Assembly (NCBI GenBank): GCA_005799205.1
Contig: SYHM01000097.1
Span: forward strand, 1 to 7,701
Length of the DNA stretch: 7,701 bases
From: Planctomycetia bacterium
GTDB taxonomy: Bacteria > Planctomycetota > Phycisphaerae > Phycisphaerales > SM1A02
Direction of reading: 5' to 3'
Positions 1 through 6,439 of the stretch are shown here, piece after piece. The position numbers and the translations under genes were made by a program. Every line of letters begins with the position of its first letter. Positions within the stretch are counted from its first letter, which is position 1. The notes under the pieces are model-generated. The model saw only the letters and a list, made by a program, of their open reading frames with translations, searched no databases and was not told the origin of the DNA.

Positions 1-36
1 GGCGACGATGAGCGCGTGAGCGTGCCGTGCGTTCAT
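1..36 (-). CDS. Start of the next operon gene (first 12 codons), product unknown
   Basis: An ATG at 34-36 overlaps the stop of the CtaG-ferredoxin gene as ATGA, the same junction used three other times in this operon. The frame stays open to the left edge, reading MNARHAHALIVA. That looks like a short basic N-terminus leading into a hydrophobic segment, as in a signal peptide or first membrane helix. Only a weak GGGACGG lies upstream. The product cannot be named from 12 residues. Confidence 0.5.
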   Translation of the reverse strand, partial: MNARHAHALIVA

Positions 37-2330
37 AGTGACGCCGTCCCGCGCATCTGCATCGGCTGGATGATGATCCAGCATCCACACATCCACAACA
101 GGACCGCAACCGTCCACCACGGGATCGCAGCCGCGAGTGCACGGTGCGCGGTACGCCCCAGCGAACGCCAGACCATCCATCCAGAGATGAGGAGCCCGAG
201 TTGCAAGAGCACGAGTTCAGCTGGCTGCAACCACGGTGGAATCTCACCGCAGCAGGATGCCGCCCACTGCGGTTGGCCGAACCATCCAATGCCGACATCA
301 TTGAACGCGCGCTGCATCACGGGAATCGCCGTCGACGCACCGGTCACGAGATGAAAGCACCAGTGGATGCACCACATTGCGGCACCAAGTGGCACGAGTG
401 CGTGCGCCCCGAGGCAGAACGTCTCTCTCCAAGACTTGCCGCTGGCGCAGGCCGAGACGCACGCGGCGATCATGAGTGCGCAAGCGGGCACCACGAGAAT
501 CGCGGCTCCAGTCGCAAGCGCCTCTGCGATCACAATGTTGATTCCCCCTAGGACGCGGGCGCCGCGGGCGACTGTGTCGATCCACCCTTCCGTCATTCCA
601 GCGGCGTTTGCAAAGGCACCCCACGTCAAAAGCGTGAGGAGTGCCGCAACGTCACGACGAGAGGCGATTCGTCCGATCGACGATCCCCACGCCGGCGAGG
701 AGAGCGACGATGAGAGCGTCGCTGCGCGAATGCCGACATTGCCGTGGGGGCAGCCATCCACGCAGTCGAGGCAGAATGTGCAGTCGAAGTTGCCCCGCTT
801 CGCTGGCTGAAAGAGTTCGAGTTCGCACCCGGGCACATCGATTCGAAGTGGCACACTGCGCGAGGTCCGATCGCTGGCTCGCGAACCGCGAATGCACTCG
901 TGACCGGTGCATGTCTCGCACGTGGAAGGTGAGATCACGCTGACCGTCAGCGGCGCGACAAGACTCTGTGCCATGTGCAACTGGCCGATTGGACAGACCC
1001 ACTTGCAGAACGATCCGCCGCGAAAGAGTCCATCGACGATGAGGATCGCCCCGAAGTATCCAACGATGATCCATGCGGTCGCGGTCGGGCTCGCCCACAG
1101 ATCGAATGCCTCATAGCAGATGAGCCACGCCGCGATGAGCCCACCGGCGAGCCATTTCGATCGCAGACGCTCAGGCCACCGGTAGCGCGGACGCCACCAT
1201 GACCGAAGCCAATTGCGCGGGGCGATCAGCGGACAACTCATGCAGAGAAAATTGCCGCCACACAGCAGCACGACGACGATGAGGCCGCGCCAATGAGTCC
1301 ATGGGAGCGTTCCGGCGAGATTCGATGGTCCATCAGCGGGCCCCAGAAATCCATCAATCACGATGAGGAGTGCCGCGCCAACGAGAACCCATCGAATCGT
1401 GGTGCGGACCGGGCGCGTTCGAATCCCCGCACCGATCCATCGCACGCGCAGTAGATCGAATGGAGCGGCCACGGTGCGTCGTGCGCGGGGCCGCGTCATC
1501 GCTGCGCGAGTCGAGGGCGCCCGTCGACCGACCACACCGAGCGCGCGCAGAATCAGAAAGACCGCAACTGGCAACATGACGAGTTGACCAGCGGTCCACA
1601 TGAACGCGCCCGCGAATTGTTGATCGTGCACCGGATCCCACCCAAAGGCGACCGTCGTTGATTGATAGTTCGCGTACCAAACTCGATCAGAGAATGCGAT
1701 CAGCGACGAGAAAATCGTGTTTTGCACATCAGCGGTAAGCAGATAGACGACAAGGGCGCCATCACTCCAGCGCCCCTTCCACGGCCAGGGCTGCACAATC
1801 TGCCACCAAAAGAGCACCGCTCCCAACAGAAACGAGGCGTGTTCACACTTGTGGATCAAGGGCGACTCGAGGGCTGCGCCGTAGAAGGCGGGGGTGTGCC
1901 AGGTCCACGTGACCACTGCGAGTGAGAGCCATCCCACGGCGGGCGAGAGCACGCGGCCAACGCAGCGACGCACTGCAGGGCTCGCGAGGAATGGACCGAC
2001 CACGGTCGTGCGAATGACGCGCGGCAGTCCGCGCAGCACTGGTACTCCTGGCGCACCAAGCACGAGCAGTGGCGCGACCACCATGATGAGCAGCCAGTGT
2101 TGCACCATGTGCACCCACAACAACAGATGTCCGAGCGACTCAATCGGCGAGGCAACCGCGAGCGTGAGTACCGCGAGTCCCGAAAAGAAACACGTGGGCC
2201 GCCAGCGTGGAAACCCGCTGACTCGACCGACAAGTCCCCGTCCTCCCCGCGCATAGAGCAGCGCAACTGTCACGACAACGCAGATGAACCACGGGTCGAA
2301 AGTCCAACTGGAGAAGATGGCGCTCGTCAC
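33..2330 (-). CDS. ctaG: CtaG-type oxidase copper-assembly domain fused to a membrane 4Fe-4S polyferredoxin (765 aa, GTG start)
   Basis: Residues 1-265 are a polytopic caa3_CtaG-type domain, with HMVQHWLL (74-81), WHTPAFYGAALE (144-155), H160/H164 (HKCEHASFL) and FWWQ. CtaG proteins serve maturation of the CuB site of aa3 oxidases. Residues 266-312 are an Arg-rich linker (13 Arg, no Lys), probably cytoplasmic. Residues 313-535 form a NapH/NosR/CcoG-like membrane ferredoxin: CMSCP (363-367) and CKWVCP (442-447), then C471, C474, C479 and C502. A canonical CTFCLDCVDGCP (517-528) follows, so one certain and one probable [4Fe-4S] cluster. Residues 560-765 hold about four or five more helices rich in Cys, with H643, H656, H660 and a final QPMQMRG, and no family I can name. 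The GTG lies two bases after the cytochrome b stop (TGAGTGTG) without a clear Shine-Dalgarno site, so translation is probably coupled. The fusion hints at Cu(II) reduction joined to copper delivery; that function is inferred. Confidence 0.9.
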   Translation of the reverse strand: MTSAIFSSWTFDPWFICVVVTVALLYARGGRGLVGRVSGFPRWRPTCFFSGLAVLTLAVASPIESLGHLLLWVHMVQHWLLIMVVAPLLVLGAPGVPVLRGLPRVIRTTVVGPFLASPAVRRCVGRVLSPAVGWLSLAVVTWTWHTPAFYGAALESPLIHKCEHASFLLGAVLFWWQIVQPWPWKGRWSDGALVVYLLTADVQNTIFSSLIAFSDRVWYANYQSTTVAFGWDPVHDQQFAGAFMWTAGQLVMLPVAVFLILRALGVVGRRAPSTRAAMTRPRARRTVAAPFDLLRVRWIGAGIRTRPVRTTIRWVLVGAALLIVIDGFLGPADGPSNLAGTLPWTHWRGLIVVVLLCGGNFLCMSCPLIAPRNWLRSWWRPRYRWPERLRSKWLAGGLIAAWLICYEAFDLWASPTATAWIIVGYFGAILIVDGLFRGGSFCKWVCPIGQLHMAQSLVAPLTVSVISPSTCETCTGHECIRGSRASDRTSRSVPLRIDVPGCELELFQPAKRGNFDCTFCLDCVDGCPHGNVGIRAATLSSSLSSPAWGSSIGRIASRRDVAALLTLLTWGAFANAAGMTEGWIDTVARGARVLGGINIVIAEALATGAAILVVPACALMIAACVSACASGKSWRETFCLGAHALVPLGAAMWCIHWCFHLVTGASTAIPVMQRAFNDVGIGWFGQPQWAASCCGEIPPWLQPAELVLLQLGLLISGWMVWRSLGRTAHRALAAAIPWWTVAVLLWMCGCWIIIQPMQMRGTASL

Positions 2331-2332
2331 AC

Positions 2333-3805
2333 TCAGCGCGCAGTCGCATCGCCCACGGGCAGGGGCAGTTGCGCTCCGGGAATGAGTGCATCAGGTTCGT
2401 TGTCGGGATGCAGCGTCGCGAGAAACGCGACGACAGCCGCAGTCTGCGCACTGTCGAGGTTCTTGCCGTACGCGGGCATGTTGCCACCCCCCTGCTGCAC
2501 TTGTCGAACAAGCTGGTCATACGAGAGTCGCGTTGCAATCTCATCGAGCGCAGGACCGCGCTTGCCACCGTGACCATCGAGTTCATGACAGTTGCGGCAC
2601 TGCGCGTATTGAAAGACGACGGCCCCCTGCATCTCCAGCGGCGTGCGACCTTGTGTGAACTTGGCGGGGGTTGGGAGGGACGACCAACCATCCATCACCG
2701 GAGACCATGGGCTCGTGGTTCCTTCCCACGTGAGCGCGACAATGGCCATCACCGTCAGAAGCGCGATGAGCACCATCGCGGGTCGGCGGCTTGGCGCGCG
2801 CTCGCCCGAGTTCGAAAGAAATGGGATCGCGAGCAGAATGACGACTCCAGCTGCCGGTGCAATCAACATGATGGCCGTTTCAGATGCAGGAGGCAAGAGA
2901 CTCACCGCACCAAAGAGCCACATGAATGGATAGTCCGGGCGAGGATTCGTGTTGATCAGTGTCGGGTCTGGCATGCCGCCAGGACCGAATGGACCAAACA
3001 CCGCCGCGAGCGCGACAATCGCGATAAGACACACACCGCAGAAGACCATGTCACGCTGCGCTGCATCTGGGACGAACGGAACTCCATCGGTGCGCATGCG
3101 CTCTTCGAATTCGCGGCGGTAGGTCGACGGAACAACGATCGCGCCTGGCTTAGGCATCTCGCTGATTCCATTCTTGATGATGAGAACCATGTGCAGTCCC
3201 ACAAGCGCGATTGCTGCGCCAGGAAGTACGAAGACATGCAGCGCGAAGAAACGATTGAGCGTTTCTCCGCCGATGATCGGGCCACCGAGCAGCAACGCGC
3301 GCACCTGATCACCCACAAGCGGAATGCGGTCAGCGATTGCGGCGCCGATCCCGAGGCCCCAATATGCGTCCTGGTCCCATCGCATCACCTGACCTGTGAA
3401 TGCGAGCGCGAGCGTTGTCAAGAGCAGGAACACTCCCGTGATCCAGTTCAGTTCGCGCGGGTACTTGTACGACGCGTGCAAGAAGACCTGCACCATGTGG
3501 ATCGCCATCATGACGACCATCGCATTGCTCGACCAACCGTGGAGCGCCCGAAGCATCCACCCCATCGGAACTCCCTGATCGATGTAGTTCAGACTCTCCC
3601 AGGCTTGCGCTGCGCTGGGGGCGTAGACGGTCGCCAGACAGACCCCGGTCACGAGTTGGATCGTGAAAAACATCAGCGTCGCGCTGCCGAAGACATACCA
3701 CCACTTCGCGTTGCGCGGCACATGGTGAAAGAGAAGCGGCGCGACGAATGCAACAACGCCCGTGCGCTCTTCGATCCATCGCATCGTTGCCTTGGCGAAG
3801 TTCAT
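2333..3805 (-). CDS. qcrB: Cytochrome b (b6 + subunit IV type) fused to a C-terminal cytochrome c domain (490 aa)
   Basis: This is the quinol-oxidising membrane core of the bc complex. I start it at the ATG at 3803-3805, which overlaps the Rieske stop as ATGA and has GGAAGAG five bases upstream. An upstream in-frame start at 3871 would add 22 polar residues with no such support. Residues 1-213 form a four-helix b6 domain. His89/His103 (14 apart) and His190/His205 (15 apart) are the bis-His haem b ligands; the 15-residue spacing is of the b6f kind, not bc1. PRELNWITG also resembles b6. Residues 250-360 are a three-helix subunit IV-like part whose Qo motif reads PDYP (290-293) where PEWY is usual. 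Residues 383-465 form a class I cytochrome c domain with CRNCH (403-407; 2585-2599) and Met443 in NMPAYG. Fusion of b6, subunit IV and cytochrome c in one chain makes it longer than a plain cytochrome b. Confidence 0.95.
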   Translation of the reverse strand: MNFAKATMRWIEERTGVVAFVAPLLFHHVPRNAKWWYVFGSATLMFFTIQLVTGVCLATVYAPSAAQAWESLNYIDQGVPMGWMLRALHGWSSNAMVVMMAIHMVQVFLHASYKYPRELNWITGVFLLLTTLALAFTGQVMRWDQDAYWGLGIGAAIADRIPLVGDQVRALLLGGPIIGGETLNRFFALHVFVLPGAAIALVGLHMVLIIKNGISEMPKPGAIVVPSTYRREFEERMRTDGVPFVPDAAQRDMVFCGVCLIAIVALAAVFGPFGPGGMPDPTLINTNPRPDYPFMWLFGAVSLLPPASETAIMLIAPAAGVVILLAIPFLSNSGERAPSRRPAMVLIALLTVMAIVALTWEGTTSPWSPVMDGWSSLPTPAKFTQGRTPLEMQGAVVFQYAQCRNCHELDGHGGKRGPALDEIATRLSYDQLVRQVQQGGGNMPAYGKNLDSAQTAAVVAFLATLHPDNEPDALIPGAQLPLPVGDATAR

Positions 3806-4365
3806 GTCGACTCTTCCAACCCGGGAAGTCGTCCCGCATCGATGAGCAGCCGCGTTCCTTGCACCTTCCACGCGTACTCAAAGAGCCCGCGCGGAGGTGG
3901 ACCTGCAGCGCGCGAGCCATCCTGGTAATAGACCCCGCCGTGACAGGGGCACATAAAGAGCTTCGACTGCTCGAACCAGCGCACGGGACATCCGAGGTGG
4001 GCGCAGTTGATCGCGAAGACCTGAAAGTGAGTTGCGTCGATGCACCGCACCCAGCATGCGGTCTTCGCACTGTCGCCATCGGTTGGCTGGCGGATCGGAT
4101 TCAAGAAGGTCGCAAACCGCGTCTGGCCTGAAGGAAACGTCGAGAGTTCACCGAGATCGACCCAGAGATTTGAGGATCGTTTCGTTGCAGGCCCGACGAG
4201 GTAACCGACAATCGGAATCGATGTGAGCACTCCACCGATGCCAAGAAGGCCCGCTCCAAGTTTGAACATGAAGCCACGGCGAGCATCTGCCGGTGCGGAT
4301 GACGGAGGCTTGGTCGCGCCACACCCGCATCCGCCGCATCCACACTGATTCCCTTGCGCTGTCAT
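3802..4365 (-). CDS. qcrA: Rieske [2Fe-2S] protein of the cytochrome bc complex (187 aa)
   Basis: This is the high-potential [2Fe-2S] subunit that takes the first electron from quinol at the Qo site. Box I is CAHLGC (121-126; 3988-4005) and box II CPCHGG (139-144). The predicted cluster ligands are C121, H123, C139 and H142, with C126-C141 as the conserved disulfide. A twin-arginine-like stretch ARRGFMFKLG (28-37) precedes one hydrophobic helix (about 36-58). This fits Tat-dependent insertion as an N-terminal anchor, as known for Rieske proteins. The pre-arginine N-terminus is unusual, with four Cys in CGCGGCGCG (residues 8-16). Length is normal for a single-helix Rieske protein. The ATG overlaps the cytochrome c stop as ATGA, with GGGAGGT five bases upstream. 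The stop overlaps the cytochrome b ATG identically. Confidence 0.97.
   Translation of the reverse strand: MTAQGNQCGCGGCGCGATKPPSSAPADARRGFMFKLGAGLLGIGGVLTSIPIVGYLVGPATKRSSNLWVDLGELSTFPSGQTRFATFLNPIRQPTDGDSAKTACWVRCIDATHFQVFAINCAHLGCPVRWFEQSKLFMCPCHGGVYYQDGSRAAGPPPRGLFEYAWKVQGTRLLIDAGRLPGLEEST
3811..3817 (-). promoter_or_regulatory. Shine-Dalgarno site deciding the cytochrome b start
   Basis: GGAAGAG on the minus strand, then TCGAC and ATG at 3803-3805. It supports the internal Met that overlaps the Rieske stop over the longer reading from 3871. Confidence 0.6.
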
Positions 4366-5048
4366 GGAGTACCTCCCGACGAAGTTCGATCACGGTGCGA
4401 TGACATGAACTGCACGACGTTGGCCACTTCCTGTGCAGTGAGGCCGCGCGGATGGTCTGGCATTGCGTCGTTCCACGCTGGCATTCCAAGCGCGCTTCTG
4501 CCGTACACGACCGCCGACCACAGTCCCTGATCTGAGATCAGCCTCAGATACATCGGATCGATCACGCTGCCAGCTCGGCCGCCAGTGCCATGGCAGCTGG
4601 CACAGGCCGAATCAAAGGTCGCAGCACCCGCGAGTGCGTCTCCAGCCACGACGACTGGTGAGATGCCTGCGCCGCCCGCGGCACTGCCGTCACTCCACAG
4701 GGCGCGCATGCCACGCACAAGCGAGGCGACATCCGCAGGCGTGAAGGGGCCTCCATCACTTTGCGCAAAGGCAGGCATCGACCGTCCCTGGCCATGCGCG
4801 ATGGCGTACGTGACAACATCATCGGTCGCGACCTTCCAATATTGCGCCGATTGCAGCGGCAGCGCAGCACCCTCCGCACCCTGTGAGTGACAGCCGCGGC
4901 AGTTCGTGTCAAACGTCTGCTGGACCCACGCGCTTGTGTCACCTGGCTTCGCCGCGGCGGAGGGACGGTCTTGCGGGCGATCACATCCGACGAGTGCGGC
5001 CAAGAGCATCAGAGCGATGGCGAGACGATGAGAGTGCACTCGCGTCAT
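4362..5048 (-). CDS. Dihaem cytochrome c lipoprotein, QcrC-like position (228 aa)
   Basis: This is a periplasm-facing electron carrier with two class I cytochrome c domains. The signal peptide ends in a lipobox, LVGC, with the acylated Cys at residue 22, so it is probably anchored by lipid rather than by a helix. Domain 1 has CRGCH (50-54; 4887-4901) with Met91 in SMPAF as the likely axial ligand. Domain 2 has CASCH (149-153; 4590-4604) with Met189 in GMPAW. No C-terminal transmembrane segment follows, unlike actinobacterial QcrC. The start ATG overlaps the previous stop as ATGA and has a G-rich site (GGGGGGTGA) just upstream. The stop overlaps the Rieske start in the same way. Placed directly before Rieske and cytochrome b, it probably passes electrons from the bc complex to the oxidase. 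A free-standing c oxidase donor encoded in the same operon is the alternative reading. Confidence 0.95.
   Translation of the reverse strand: MTRVHSHRLAIALMLLAALVGCDRPQDRPSAAAKPGDTSAWVQQTFDTNCRGCHSQGAEGAALPLQSAQYWKVATDDVVTYAIAHGQGRSMPAFAQSDGGPFTPADVASLVRGMRALWSDGSAAGGAGISPVVVAGDALAGAATFDSACASCHGTGGRAGSVIDPMYLRLISDQGLWSAVVYGRSALGMPAWNDAMPDHPRGLTAQEVANVVQFMSSHRDRTSSGGTP
4371..4377 (-). promoter_or_regulatory. Strong Shine-Dalgarno site of the Rieske gene
   Basis: GGGAGGT on the minus strand, then ACTCC and ATG at 4363-4365. It is the closest match to the anti-Shine-Dalgarno consensus among the starts in this window and lies inside the end of the cytochrome c gene. Confidence 0.7.
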
Positions 5049-5872
5049 CGTTCACCCCCCTGTTCGACCTGCAACCGCTGCGCGAGTGGTTGACCCGCAC
5101 GCGTCGAAATCATCCCAGTGCGACCCACGATCCATCCGCACACCACCCCGAACGCGAACTGACTTGCGAGAAACCAAGGCCAACTGATGTACCGCTCGAG
5201 CGTGGGATTGACGATCCCAAGACTCGCCCACACCAATCCAGTCACAATGGCTGGGACGAGCAGGCCACCAGTGATGAGGGGGCGCCGGGGCATCATCGGC
5301 AGTGCCGTCGTATACAGCAGTCCTACAGCGATCGACATGACCGCGTGGATCCCCGCCGCAGTCATGAACCATCCAGGATGAAAGAGTTCGAGTGCCTGCT
5401 GATCACTCAGCCCGACCCCTGGAACGACCGCACCCGCGAGCAGATTGATCGGCAACCAGACACTGTGATGCTCCGAAAGCCCCCATGCGCATGCGACGAT
5501 GGCCATGGCCACTCCGCCAACGAGTCCGCCACGAATGCCACCACGAATCGGATGCATCTGCTGCGGAAACGCCGGCCGCGCCTCAACCCGCGCAGGTGCC
5601 GCCACCGAATAGTCCGGCGCGGCCTGGCGCAGCAACTCGTCTGGAATCTCCTCAAGCCGTTCATCGGGAAAGATCGCGCGAAACCACAGGACCGCTCCAT
5701 AGAGCGCCGTCCCCACGCCAACCACGAGGACATACATGTTGGTCACAATGGCCGCCCCGAGCAGCGCAATGCCAAGGGCAGTAACCAGAGGACCGGCGCT
5801 AGGCCGTGGAATCGCGCGACTGTAGGGAACTTCGTTCGCACGCGATGATGATGAGTATGCAGATGGTTTCAT
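5045..5872 (-). CDS. Uncharacterised polytopic membrane protein in the oxidase operon (275 aa)
   Basis: I do not recognise a named family. After a polar N-terminus, two hydrophobic segments (about 28-45 and 46-66) end in WFRAIFPDE. A hydrophilic linker rich in Pro, Ala, Arg and Glu follows (about 69-108). A second membrane domain then has four or five segments (about 113-131, 140-154, 169-190, 199-221, 231-250). Polar features within or next to the membrane include H135-H136 in the stretch EHHSVWLPINLLAG, H165 (FHPGWF), H176 and the LERYISWPWF stretch. No haem c motif, Rieske motif or CuA motif is present. The two-helix N-terminal half recalls small subunit IV-type oxidase components, but that is only a resemblance. 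The ATG abuts the COX3 stop (TGAATG), and the stop overlaps the next gene by ATGA. Its location between subunit III and the dihaem cytochrome suggests an accessory or assembly subunit. It could equally be a structural subunit linking oxidase and bc complex. Confidence 0.85.
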   Translation of the reverse strand: MKPSAYSSSSRANEVPYSRAIPRPSAGPLVTALGIALLGAAIVTNMYVLVVGVGTALYGAVLWFRAIFPDERLEEIPDELLRQAAPDYSVAAPARVEARPAFPQQMHPIRGGIRGGLVGGVAMAIVACAWGLSEHHSVWLPINLLAGAVVPGVGLSDQQALELFHPGWFMTAAGIHAVMSIAVGLLYTTALPMMPRRPLITGGLLVPAIVTGLVWASLGIVNPTLERYISWPWFLASQFAFGVVCGWIVGRTGMISTRAGQPLAQRLQVEQGGER

Positions 5873-6439
5873 TCAGCGCCCAACGAGATACACGGTCACG
5901 AAGACAACGATCCAGACCGCGTCAACAAAGTGCCAGTACCAACTGACCAGGTCGACGGCGTGTGCGTGACGCGGCTTGACGCACCCGAGCACCCCAAGCA
6001 CGAGCACAGTTGACAGCAGCATCAGCCCAACAATGACATGAAAGAGATGCAGTCCCACGAGTGAGTAGAAGGTCGTACCGAAGAGATTCGTCGATGGATA
6101 CAAGCCGTGATCGTGCATCAATCCAGACCATTCGACGACCGTGCCGCCGACAAAGCACGCTCCAAGCCCGATCGTGATCGCAAGCCAGAGCCAGCACCTT
6201 GCAGCCTCGCCGCGCTCCAGCGTGCGCACCGCTGCGATCGCGGTGAATGAGCTCGAAATGAGTGCGATCGAGTTCACGAGCACGAGCCCAAGCCCGAGCA
6301 CCTCGGCAGGTTGGGGGCCAGTGGCGCTCTTACCGATGTAGAACAAGTAGGCAACGACGAATGTCAGAAAGATGCAGCTCTCTGCCGTAATGAGGCAGAT
6401 CATGCCAACCTTGCCTCGTGTTGGATGGATCGCTGTCAC
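5873..6439 (-). CDS. ctaE: Cytochrome c oxidase subunit III, short five-helix form (188 aa, GTG start)
   Basis: This integral membrane subunit packs against subunit I and helps sustain proton uptake. I chose the GTG at 6437-6439, which overlaps the subunit I stop as GTGA and has AGGAG five bases upstream (6445-6449). The frame stays open to another GTG at 6487, which would add 16 polar residues (204 aa) and overlap subunit I by 52 bases; that is less likely. From the GTG start, five hydrophobic segments lie near residues 11-35, 47-70, 81-101, 116-146 and 163-187. TAESCIFLTF (E20) carries the conserved Glu of COX3 helix 1 in this short form. GLHLFHVIVGL and SWYWHFVDAVWIVVF are characteristic of the last two helices. 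The short five-helix form lacks the first two helices of mitochondrial COX3 and is usual in many bacteria. The stop TGA directly abuts the next ATG. Confidence 0.95.
   Translation of the reverse strand: MTAIHPTRGKVGMICLITAESCIFLTFVVAYLFYIGKSATGPQPAEVLGLGLVLVNSIALISSSFTAIAAVRTLERGEAARCWLWLAITIGLGACFVGGTVVEWSGLMHDHGLYPSTNLFGTTFYSLVGLHLFHVIVGLMLLSTVLVLGVLGCVKPRHAHAVDLVSWYWHFVDAVWIVVFVTVYLVGR

Noticed and set aside
3806..3871. N-terminal extension of cytochrome b by 22 residues
   Set aside because: The ATG at 3803-3805 has a Shine-Dalgarno site and the ATGA overlap used across the operon. The extension would overlap the Rieske gene by 70 bases and adds only polar residues.
2369..3928. A 519-codon open frame on the plus strand
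   Set aside because: It lies opposite cytochrome b and the end of the Rieske gene, whose motifs are unmistakable. Its translation is highly charged, without membrane segments or a recognisable domain, as expected of an antisense frame in GC-rich DNA.
4883..5848. A 321-codon open frame on the plus strand
   Set aside because: It is antisense to the membrane protein and the start of the dihaem cytochrome. Composition is dominated by Arg, His and Pro with no motif, so it is a shadow frame.
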